64,000 nt of DNA, taken from NCBI RefSeq assembly GCF_030272615.1, contig NC_081407.1, positions 374,143,087 through 374,207,086 of the forward strand. Direction: 5' to 3'. Below the pieces are notes generated by a model. The model did not search any database. It had not been told where the DNA came from and saw nothing but the letters and a program-made list of their open reading frames with translations. Of the stretch, positions 1-9,944 are shown piece after piece (the stretch's first letter is position 1; each line of letters begins with the position of its first letter). A program made the translations under genes and the position numbers. This stretch comes from Cryptomeria japonica (taxonomy: Eukaryota > Streptophyta > Pinopsida > Cupressales > Cupressaceae).

Positions 1-900
1 ATTTCATAAAAGCATTTCACCCAAACAACCTTAAGGGGGTTTACTATGGTTTAACTCAGCAAATGAAAAATCATTTAAAGATTATCTTATTAGATTATCG
101 ATCCAAGGGGGATTACCCGCCCCTTGGATTTTAACTTCCAAGTGTCCCTTATTACTCCCCGACAATTTATAGGGACAATGCCACATACGTCATTGATGCA
201 ACTTTATTAGGCGTTAAGTGCAGTAGTTCAACATGACGACATTACCAGTAAGCGTGACCCAGAGGCACTGTATATACTGAACGCTGCTAGGTTTTGGTTT
301 CCATCTTCCTTTATTTAGTTTTCTAACTAAGAAGCTATGAAAAACATCATGCTTGGAAACAATTATGAATTGAATGTGTACAATTAGATATTGCAAAGCT
401 TAATTAATTGAAATAACTACTTGATGAACCACGTGGACTAAAAACCATAATTAAATTATTTAATATTCAAAACTTGAAATGTAACTTGCATAATAATGAC
501 AATTATGAAACTTGCATATTAATAATTAAATGTGTAACTTGCATGGAGATGGAAATGTTAATAAATGTAATCAATGTATAGAAATTTGCATGAAGTGAGG
601 GTAGTGTAAGTTACATGCAAGGTTAAGAAATGTGTTGATTGAGAATAATCGCTTATAAAGTCACTAGTCCCCAAAATAGAATTTAGCTTAGACATTTGGT
701 TCAAATCATATTAATATGGATTAATTGCTAAGTGAATCTTAAAAAGATCTAATTATAGATTTTGGTAAATAATTTAATTTACAAATTATAAATTTGCTAA
801 AATTAATTATAAATCTACTAAGGGTGATTAAATTTTAAATTTATCTAAGTTAAATTTTATTAAACTAAAATTTGGATAAAAAAGAAATTAACAAAATAGC
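1..900. other. AT-rich intergenic DNA, no gene seen
   Basis: No open frame of note and no recognisable repeat boundary. The stretch is AT-rich, with scattered runs such as repeated 'aacttgcat' phrases around 470-560. I see nothing here that I can annotate. Confidence 0.6.
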
Positions 901-950
901 AAATTGCCATGAGTTTGATTTTTTTTGAAATGGCTTTTAAAAAGGCAAGT

Positions 951-1160
951 GGGAGTGGGGCCCCGCGGGTCCCATCACCACTGCAGACCTACGGGTATAG
1001 GCCCACAGTGGTGAGGGGACCACCGTGTTCCCCTCCACTACCCTGCGGCCACTGCCGTAGCAGTGACCGTGGGTTAGTGGAGGGTACCACTCCGGTACCA
1101 CTCCCCTGCGGAGGTAATAACTCCACTCCCATCTCCTGCGATGGTCCGATATTCCATGCA
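951..1160. repeat. GC-rich block of consecutive hairpins
   Basis: About 200 bp of GC-rich sequence sits abruptly in AT-rich DNA. It holds perfect inverted repeats: TCACCACTG (975-983) with CAGTGGTGA (1006-1014), extended outwards by GTCCC/GGGAC-like pairing. CCCTCCACTA (1031-1040) pairs with TAGTGGAGGG (1075-1084), and CACTGC-cgta-GCAGTG is nested inside it (1050-1065). GGTACC palindromes follow. Both strands are open in several frames, but that only reflects GC content. It could be part of a small foldback or MITE-type element; no flanking target duplication was identified. Confidence 0.55.
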
Positions 1161-1224
1161 ACGCACGAAGTAACGTTTCGTGCACTATATCGAATATAAT
1201 TCACTTTGCATAAATTTTAATAAT

Positions 1225-1280
1225 ACTATATATATATATTTGTATATATATATATATATTTATATATATGTATATATAGT
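1225..1280. repeat. (TA)n microsatellite
   Basis: Alternating TA runs interrupted by single G or T bases, just right of the GC-rich block. Confidence 0.85.
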
Positions 1281-1379
1281 TTTTCATTCCAGTTTATTAA
1301 ATAGCATAAAAGAAGAATGTATAAACAAATATATGTATAAGAGGAAAACCGTTAATGTAAGAGTGAGAATAATACTTTA

Positions 1380-1860
1380 ATCATAGGGATGAAAATAAAA
1401 TAGAGAAATAATTTGTTCCAGCGATGTACAGATAACCAATTTATCACAGAGCTGGGAAATACAAAGCTTTCAAAGAAGATTTTCAGGAGTTAATATTCAT
1501 AGAAAGGGATTTATATTTTATTTCCACAGAGTACAACGAAGTTTATATTTTAAATCCAGACGTCTTTCTGTTCATAGGGCTCTTAAGGAATTAAGATTCA
1601 TGAACAAATCTACATTCAGAGAGAGAAATGGATTTATTTCTACATTCATAGAGAGAAGTATATAACCAGATATAGGTGAAATAAAAATATTAATGTAAAC
1701 AATGAGAATAAGGATTTATTCATAGGAATGAATAACACAGAGGATTATTCACAAAGAGATTATATCTTATTATCAGGCATTTTCTATTCGTAGGGAAGTA
1801 AGATTTTAATGCAAGAAAAGAATTACATTTAAATTTCCAAACCAATAATGAATTTGAGAG
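1380..1860. other. AT-rich stretch with loosely repeated phrases
   Basis: No gene seen. The phrases 'attcatag' and 'agagagaaatggattta' recur (for example near 1494, 1570, 1617 and 1650), suggesting a very degenerate local tandem repeat. Confidence 0.4.
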
Positions 1861-1868
1861 AAGAAAAG

Positions 1869-2052
1869 CAAGAACTGATATTTTCTAAAAAAATTAATCA
1901 AATGATAAAGCTATCTTTCACATGCAAGCAAGATCTGATATTTCTTCTCTAAAGAAAAATTAAACAAGTAAATAAGCTATCTTTCACATGCAAGTAAGAT
2001 CTGATATTTCTTCTCTAAAGAAAAATTACACAAATAATAAGCTATCTTTTTC
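1869..2052. repeat. Tandem repeat, ~65-bp period, three copies
   Basis: Three imperfect units share GATCTGATATTTCTTCTCTA and AAGCTATCTTTCACATGCAA. They start near 1869, 1925 and 1989. The first unit is the most diverged. Confidence 0.8.
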
Positions 2053-2714
2053 AATATTATCCCTAAAGAAGGATTTACCACAAAAGAAAATTTTATAAAG
2101 GAAGATCTAAAAGCTATATTTTGGATGATACCATTTTCTCATATGGGTATGTGAAATAACAAGAAGAGAACCTGGCATATCGAAGTTCGATGTTGAATCC
2201 TTTCCAACCTTCTAGCTATCCTCCTTAGATCCTTCCTTGCCACTTGAGAGAAATCATCTTTCAAACAATAACTTAAAAAATCCTGCAACGAAAATGAGAC
2301 TACCAAAGAAGATCCTACTACCAAAAACTTGGGAAATTTTCTTCAAAACATAATCAACTCCCTTCTTTGAAACTTGCATACAATTTTATAAGAAAAAACC
2401 CTCAATTCCACTATCTAGATAATTTAATTAAAAAAGAGATTCTTTTCCAATATTGGACTCATGCAAATTGATTAAAAACTTAGTGGGGGAGTTACATGCA
2501 AGGTGGTGGAGATTCCTCTAGAAGCTTCTAATTCCTCCTACAACATGTGCCATAATTGAGTGGGAAAAATAAAAATAAAAATAATTATATTCTCCAAGTG
2601 TGTGTGTGTGTGTCCATTTTTATTCTTTTATATTATTTATTCAATCATTTTAAATAACTTAACCAAAAATATAATAGAATTGTATTTAAATCAAAAGTGA
2701 TAAAGGAGGGTTGT
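2053..2714. other. AT-rich spacer with a (TG)n run
   Basis: No coding signal recognised. A short TG microsatellite lies near 2598-2613. The sequence right of about 2715 matches the LTR-like repeat annotated next. Confidence 0.45.
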
Positions 2715-3156
2715 GATAGTTATGAAGGGATCAAGGAACATTTAATTGGTGCTTTAAAATGAACTTAAAGAGTTAATGGGAGTATGTTAGGATGTGCATT
2801 GATAGTTAACTATCCTCATGATAAGAAAGGTAGTGATTAATTGGGAAATGAATGTAATTAATGTAACAGATGTTAATGGTATCATGACATATGGATGTGT
2901 TCATGTGTTAATGTTAGTAAGCAATGACGTTGGGGTACCCTAGGGAATTGATAGTTGTGTAATGTTACTTCGCTTGCGTAAGATGTTGTTAAGAATATGG
3001 TTATGTTTAAAAAATTTATGCATTCATGTTAAGTTATGATTAATGCATATTAGTAATGGAAGTTTAATGTGTTGCATTAGTAGACATTTAAGAAAAAATT
3101 CTTTATTTGTTAGTTAGATTAGTTATTTTCTCTAGGGTATTTTGGCGGGCATTACA
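2715..3156 (-). mobile_element. LTR-like repeat fragment, copy A
   Basis: Read on the minus strand it begins TGTAATGCCCGCCAAAATAC at 3156, the kind of terminus common on plant gypsy LTRs. A diverged second copy ends at 18799 with the same terminus and shares the phrases 'ggtgctttaaaatgaactta', 'ccctaggg' and 'ttagattagttattttctct'. No internal domains or second LTR were found beside it, so it is a solo or truncated LTR. Superfamily assignment rests on the terminal sequence alone. Confidence 0.5.
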
Positions 3157-3662
3157 TACTTTGTTATAACATCATTCGTGTAGTAGTTTTATCATATCTA
3201 TCACTCCCATACAACTTCTATGTTCTATCCATACATGATGAAAGCGTGCCATGCTAGTGTCCCAGTTCCGCACGCTCATCCCAAGGATAGAGATTCAACA
3301 AAGTCTTTTGGGAGCCTCATTTATAGTTTGTTAGCTTATTTTTGTATTTTCATCCCCTGGCTCACCCTTAGTGCCAGTTTGAGTGAGGTAGAGAGAAGGT
3401 AGGTTTGTTCCTTGGGGTTCATCACCTTGAGGGTAACAAATCACGTCCTCTACAATTGGAGCACACCCTGGAGATTCACCGCATGCTAGAGACAATGAGG
3501 TTCATGGATCATACACTGGCAATATATTGATAAGACTTAACTTATAATTTCATAGTGCATAAATTATTTTAAATAAATATTTATAAGAGATGATATTAAG
3601 TACTAATGTTTATATACATGGTCTATAAATAATAGTTGACGTCTGGGAAGGACATGACATAG

Positions 3663-4419
3663 GTCCAGGATGCCATCCTCTTGGCAATTTTGTTTGGCCT
3701 TCACAACTACATGGTATATATTTTTTCAGTTAGTTGTTTACATTTTTTAATTGAATGCATGCTTGTTATTTAAATTATCATTAATTAAATTATATATTTA
3801 CTTACATGTTTATCTTATTTTACCCCTATAGGACACACCGAATTTGAGTGAAGTGCAGCACTATCTAGACTCTGGAAGCACAATGACAGAAAAGGGAAAG
3901 GTAATTGAATGCAAATTTATTTGAATTAAAAGTTTAAAGAGCTTATAATGATTATACATGTCTACATAGATTGATAGTTTCACATACTTGTTGTTTTTTA
4001 TGTACAGGGAATTGTTAGTTTCTCATCCTTGATGGCTGCTTCCACAATACCTAAAGAAGCAGCTAAAGAGATGTCTCAAGTATGTGTTTATTTTATTTTT
4101 TGTTTAGTAAATATGTTCCTATCAATGACAATTATATACTAACTTGTAACAATTTTATGTTTGTGAAAATATATAGGTTGCCTTTGAAAATGTCAATAAC
4201 ATCCCTTCTCAACCACAAACATATACTAGGACTCCCAGCTGTCCTAGGAGAAGATGTAGACTTGAGGTAATCACGAATTCAATTTTAGAGTTCAATTATA
4301 GTTCAATGTTTATTGATTTTGATGTTAATTTTTTTATTGTAATTTATATAATATAACTAATCTTAATTGTGGTTTGAATTTTTCTTGTGCAGGAGCCTTC
4401 AAAACCAAAGAGTGCTTAG
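3663..4419 (+). CDS. C-terminal exons of a hypothetical spliced gene
   Basis: Five short exons can be read with canonical GT-AG introns, all phase 0, and no internal stop: 3663-3713 (17 codons), 3832-3900 (23), 4008-4079 (24), 4177-4266 (30) and 4393-4419 (8 codons plus TAG). The exons encode phrases such as VQDAILLAILFGLHNYM, DTPNLSEVQHYLD and GIVSFSSLMAASTIPKEAAK, ending in an Arg-rich tail (RTPSCPRRRCRLE). The family is unknown to me. Upstream exons are not identified, so the gene may be a truncated fragment or an exon cluster carried by a transposon. Five consistent phases and splice sites argue against chance. There is no transcript evidence. Confidence 0.45.
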
Positions 4420-5000
4420 AAGAGGATCGATTTTGATGATCCATCAATAGTTTAGGATATGATAGAGATATTTTGGGATTCATAAATGGCTATTTGGCAC
4501 GTATATTTTGTATATATTTTGAGATGGCATATGCCACATTTTGTACAACTTTTTTTGAGTTGGCGTTTATGCCATTTTTTTATATGGACATACATAATTA
4601 TTTGACAATTTGATATATAGAAGTTGAGATTCGATATAACTTGTTCTTAATGTGCATGTCTTCATTTTTTGAAACTTTAATCTTGAAGGTAATAATGAAC
4701 AATAGCATGTTATATTATATAATCTTGAGATTTGATATAATTTGTTCCACCTAAATCTTAAGTGTTAAATTTGGTTGCCTTGGAAAACTTCACCAAATTT
4801 AATGACCATATTGGTATTGTTATTAATCATAACATGGATTCTTAGTAATGGAAAATGACAAGTAAACAAAATTGGATTTGATTTCATGTTCTACCTCCTA
4901 TGCACTTTGACATATTTGAGCCAAAAAAAAATATTATTTATGTGGATGTAATTAGTTTGGTTAATTATGCTTAGTGATGATGGAGGACAAGTCATTGCAA
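4420..5000. other. AT-rich spacer, no gene seen
   Basis: The region immediately after the stop at 4419 would be the 3' UTR of the hypothetical gene. A TATATTTTG-rich stretch follows, then unremarkable AT-rich sequence up to the satellite. Confidence 0.4.
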
Positions 5001-5004
5001 AATT

Positions 5005-6260
5005 TCAAATTCATCGTGGGCGCGAACCGTTAGAGAAAACACATCTGGTTAGGTAGTTTTACTGTAGAGATGCTCTTGTTTTGCCTCCCAACTCGCTCGA
5101 ACGCTCAGTGCCATACCCTAGTAGTGTTGTCCCTTAAGTGTCCTAAGTGCAAAAAAATATCAAAATTTGATATGTTGTTTCTCAAAATCTATGGTACTTG
5201 TGAATGATTTGTCTGAATCTATAGGGTCACATGAGGCCCCTCTACAATAACCTATCTCAAATTTTCAAGATTTGGAGTGGTTTTCCTAGGGCAACAATTT
5301 TTTTGTTGACTAAAAAATTGTCAAGGGCATTAAATGAAAAGTTGCAATGAAGCCTAATTATCATTTTGTTTGTTGTGGGTGTGAATCGTTAGAGCCAACA
5401 CATCTATTTAGGCAATTTTACTCTAGCGATACTCCTGTTTCACCTCCCAACTCGCTCGAATGGTCAGTCTCATACCCTAGTAGCATTGTCCCTTAAGTGC
5501 AAAAAATTGTTAAAATTTGACAAGCTATTTCTCAAAATCTGTGGCACTTGTGAGTGATCTGTCTGAATCTACAGGGTCATGTGAGGCTCCTCTACAATAA
5601 ACTATCTCATAGTTTCATGATTCAGAGTGGTTTTCCTAGGGCAACAATTTTTTTATTGACAAAAAAATTGTCAGGCATTCAATGAAAAGTTGCAATAGAG
5701 CCTAATTCCATTTTGTTCATCATGGGAGAAAACCATTAGAGACAACACGTCTTGTTATGCTGTTTTACCCTAGGGATACTCCTATTTTGCCTCCCAACTC
5801 GTCTGAATACTCAGTGCCATACCCTAGCAACATTGTCCCTTAAGTTCCCAAAGTGCAAAAAATTGTCAAACTTTGGCATGCTATTTCTCAGAATCTGTGG
5901 CACTTGTGAATGATTCGTCCGAACCTACAAGGTCACACAAGGCCTCTCTATAATAACCTTTCTTAGATTTTCAAGATTCAGAGTGATTTTTCTAGGGCAA
6001 CAATTTTTTTGTTGATGCAAAAATCGTCAGAGGCATTCAATAAAAAGTTGAAACGATGCCTAATTCTCATTTTGTTTGTCATGGGTGTGAACTGTTGGTG
6101 CCAGCATGTCCGTTTAGGCAAGTTTACCCTAGGCATGATCCTATTTTTCCTCCCAACTTGCCCGAATACTTAGTGCCATACCCTAGCAACGCTATCCCTT
6201 ATTAGTCGTAAGTGCAAGAAATTGTCAAACTTTGACAGGTTGTTTCTCAGAATCTGTGGC
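5005..6260 (+). repeat. ~360-bp satellite, array A (about 3.5 units)
   Basis: Units share 'cgttagag..aacac', 'tgcctcccaactcg', 'ccataccctag', 'gtcccttaag', 'gcaaaaaattgtcaaa' and 'cctagggcaacaattttttt'. The landmark 'gttagag' recurs near 5027, 5389, 5734 and, diverged, 6094, giving periods of about 345-362 bp. The same family occurs inverted at 54413-55640. Confidence 0.85.
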
Positions 6261-7175
6261 ACTTGCGGACAATCCTAGGACAGTTGTAATGAACATAGGA
6301 CAACCCTAATGAACCTAGCATATCTATATCCATAATCTTCTGTGAAGGTACACAATCATAATCATCATTACACATAGATGTAACATTTGAACATACATAA
6401 AATTTGCAGTCCAACATGTCTATATTATCTATAACTACAACTATATTATGAACCATAGGGATGTTAGTATTAATAAAATATTGTACCTTCCATTCATTAA
6501 AGTCAATTGGTATGAGCTAAATATGCTAGTCAAGTGTCCTTGAAGGGTCATCTCTTTGCTTAAGAGTATCTAGTATTATTTCATGATCAACACTACTAGT
6601 TGTCCATAGTTTGTTTTGTCTTTGACTTGGTATGATGCTTCAAAAAATTAACATTTGTTTATGTAACAAGGTGTAAATACATGATAATGGTTTTGTGTTT
6701 CTCATAGTCTTCAAATGCAAGTATGTCATTCTTTCTAATCATGTATGTTCACAACCAAGTTCCTACAACAACAACTCAACCCGTAGGATACATGAACCCA
6801 TCATCATGTGTCATTGACTGTGTTAGCTTCTACTTTCCTTGTACACATCATTCCAACCAGTAGTCTAATCTCTCTTCATTCCCGTGTGGTGCAATAACTA
6901 CAAAAACATGCCCTGACTGTAGAAGATCCGAAAGACAGTCATACTCAACTGAACTTTCCATGTCATCATTTGGCATGGATATTGTTTGAAATAAAGGAGT
7001 TAGATATTGTGGAACCCATGTATCCATCCACTCACTTGACTCGCATTGATCCCAGCCACACTGAATACAATTGTGGCAAAAAACAAGCCAAATCTCATGT
7101 CCAAATGGTCCATGTACTTACCTCTGAGCTTCAAAATGAATGCATCTTTGAAGAATCTTTGATTGTTTGACGTTG
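6247..7175 (-). pseudogene. Decayed uncharacterised gene fragment
   Basis: On the minus strand a broken frame reads phrases such as MESSVEYDCLSDLLQSG, DYWLE-stop-CVQGK, LTQSMTHDDGFMYPTG and ILAFEDYE. These resemble a 'YWL(A/V)RC.EGK' type protein seen near plant transposons. At least four in-frame stops interrupt about 300 bp. I cannot name the family, and the left boundary towards the satellite is unclear. Confidence 0.3.
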
Positions 7176-7179
7176 CCCT

Positions 7180-7625
7180 AGTTTTTAAACATCCAAAATT
7201 TTAAATTTTACATTTCTTTCTTGAAAACTCTAACTTTTGTGTTTGTCTTCCTAAAACCTTTAACTTTCGCACTTTTGAAACTTCAAACACCAACTTTCGT
7301 GTTTATTATGCCAAAACCTTAAATTTTGTGTGAAATTTTCAAAAATCGTAACTCTGCATGCCTTTTTGCTCCAAACTCTAAATTTCATGTTTTAAGAAGT
7401 CTAAACCTTAATTTTTTACGTGAAATCTTATCAAACCTTAACTTTCACACTTTGAAAACCCCAAATCCTAACTTTTCGCACATGATGCTTCCAAAACTTA
7501 ACTTTTGCGCGTAATCGCACTTAACTCTAAATTTCGCATTTTTGAAAATCAAACCCCAACTTTTTGCGGGGCTCCAAAACCTTAACTTTGATGTTGTTAG
7601 TTTCAAAAGCTTAACCTGCAAAATA
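7180..7625 (+). repeat. Degenerate short tandem repeat (CCTTAACTTTCGCAC-like)
   Basis: The phrase 'aaac(c)cttaactttcgcac/tttttgaaa' recurs more than ten times with a spacing of about 30-40 bp, strongly diverged. It is not the plant telomere repeat. The phase is too irregular to define one consensus by eye. Confidence 0.6.
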
Positions 7626-7649
7626 TTTGAACCGCTTCGATATTCGTAA

Positions 7650-9200
7650 CTCGCCTGTTCGGTTTAACAAAAGGGGTTGCAGAAATGTGGTCTCCCGTCA
7701 TGTTATGGATTCGATATAAAGGCTTTCAAAACCCCTTTGAGTAAATGTGCAATAAATGTATTATTTTACTCAGAAGTTGTAGTTCCAATTGTCTTGATCG
7801 ATATGCATGCTAAATCCGGAAGAATAGACGGCAGCTGTAAAATTGACTCAACAGACCTTTGTCAGCATTTTCTTTGGCTGCGTTCCTAAATGGGATCTTT
7901 GAAACCACAAAGGACAGATGGTTTTGTCACTGGGAATGTTTTTTTTGAAAATATACATGCTGAATGTGCAAGCTGAGACATGGCACATCAACTGCTTGAT
8001 AAATTGCCCCAAGCGATGTCATCTCATTGAAGGCAATAGTTGCATGTTATGTAGAAATGTTTTTTGCTTAACAGGCTTTAGAAACTTTCAATACTGCGAG
8101 TAATGTTTGCAAAATGTGGACGCACAGAGTACCAATGCAATGAATTGTTTGACAGAATGTCTCAAGGAAAGGTTACTTGCACTAAAATGGATGCATTGAA
8201 AGCGCTTTAGAAACATTCAAATGAATTCAATTTACAGGTATAAAGACAAAACCTTTGCCAAAATGATCACTACCCACACCAACTTGGAAGCTTTGAGATC
8301 TAGTGAATAGGCATTCATTAAAATAACTCCTAGATATTTCATTTTCATGGAATGCAATGATTGTAGCATGCTTAGAGGATTATTGTGTTGAAAAAGATAT
8401 AGAAGGTTTCAAGATTGCATACAAAAACTCAGAGCAAATTCAAATGACAGGAATAGAGCCAGGTTCTACAATATTTTCAAGTATCCATAGCGTTACGCCG
8501 ACAAGAGCTTAGAGAATGGTTATGGACATCCATTCAAAGCATGAAAGAATAGTGGATTTTCGTCAGATGTTGTAGCTAGGTGTACATGCAAAATGTGTAA
8601 CCATAAACATGGCACATGAACTATTTGACAGAATTGACATCATGCGAAATGGGATGATTGTGCAATATGCAGGGAATGAATTGGTTGAAATTTTTCTTGG
8701 TAAATGTAACTGGTAGATGTAAAACCAAATTCCACATCCTCCTGCGCACCGGTGCTAAATGGAAGACACAAATACAATGTTTGGAAGCATATGCAAAGAA
8801 CACGAACAATTCGATACAACGCCTTGAAGAAATAAGTCCTCACGGTATGAAATGGTTGCAAAAAGTGAATAGAAAGGATTTCGAAAGGGAAGCTCTCAGA
8901 CTTTTTGAATTAATGGAGCGCTCTTGAACACATTGATAGGCAGTGAAATGGGATTCCATCGAGGCATACAGATGAGTATAGTTAGAAATGCTCTAGTAAA
9001 TTTGTGTGCAAGATATGAAGCATAGGCATAGCACACTTGAATTGATTTGACAAAATGTCGCAATGAAACCTAATCTCATTGCAGACTTCTATGCAAAATG
9101 GAAGCTTTAAAACAAACATATTTTAGAATGCCCCAATGAGATACCGAATGGAATGCAGTGATCTCAATTCTTCTTTCATGAAGCGGCCTAAATGCAATGT
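7650..9200 (+). pseudogene. PPR-repeat protein pseudogene
   Basis: Pentatricopeptide repeat proteins bind organellar RNA as arrays of ~35-residue helical hairpins. Broken frames here keep typical PPR phrases: VLIDMHAKSGRIDGSCKI near 7792-7850, DMAHQLLDKLPQ near 7975, MFAKCGRTEYQ...ELFDRMSQGKV near 8104-8175, KTFAKMITTHTNLEAL near 8250 and MAHELFDRID near 8610. These correspond to the 'MYAKCGR...ARELFDRMPQRDVVSW' consensus of plant-type (PLS) PPR genes. Many stops and frameshifts separate them and no start or C-terminal E/DYW motif is visible. It is a dead copy, perhaps a retroposed one. Confidence 0.75.
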
Positions 9201-9940
9201 GACTTTCTAGCAGTCTATTTCTATGTAATTAAGTCAAAGTTAGAATTGACTTTCTTTTTGTTAAAGTTAGGATTTTGACTTTTATTTTGTAAAAGTTAGA
9301 GTTGGTTGTAAAAGCATGAATAATTTCCATGCTCTAACTTGGTTGGTTTCAAATTCGAAACAGGTAGTTATGTAACATAGTCTATAGATATGAGACTCGT
9401 GACATTGTAAAAGGGGGAACTTTTAGCAAGGGGAAATTTTAGAGATATTTTTAGAGATATTTTGAAAACCTTTATGTTTACACTATACAAAAAGGATTTT
9501 AGAATTGTATAATTTCAAAGATAATGAAGAATGTCGTTTAGTTTGTGTGTTCTAAATGTGTTCCTATGTTATCATTGCTAATTTCTCATATGTTAAGTTG
9601 GTAACCCTTTTTTATGCATATGTGTAAAACATTGATTATCCGTTTGATTGATTTGATGAAACACTTCATTTCCTCGTATCTTGACTTGCATGTGTTAGTA
9701 CAACTCCTCTCTTCATATGTTGAGTTTTATTATTCTTCTTTCATCATCATTGCATGTTTCAATCTATTTGGTAATAACCCCTTTTGCAATCATTATCAAT
9801 TGTGGAATCTCAATTGGTTTTCGTATGTCTACTGTTGGGGTTTCTATTAGTCGACCTTAGTTTTATGTTTTCTCCTTTTTGTACTTTTAGGTTAAAAGTA
9901 CGCAAAAATCCCCAAAACTCCTATCATACGAGGGAGTTGC
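9201..9940. other. Spacer, no gene seen
   Basis: Contains repeated 'aaagttag(a/g)(a/g)tt' phrases at 9237-9310 and 'agagatattttt' at 9441-9465. The C-terminal end of the transposase-like pseudogene begins at its right edge. Confidence 0.4.
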
Positions 9941-9944
9941 CCCT

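Noticed and set aside
909-1204. Overlapping ORFs in the GC-rich block
   Set aside because: Both strands are open because the stretch is GC-rich; the sequence is explained by hairpins, with no family match.
4082-4270. 62-codon ORF across intron and exon in the hypothetical gene
   Set aside because: It reads through the inferred intron and in a different frame from the exon that fits its neighbours.
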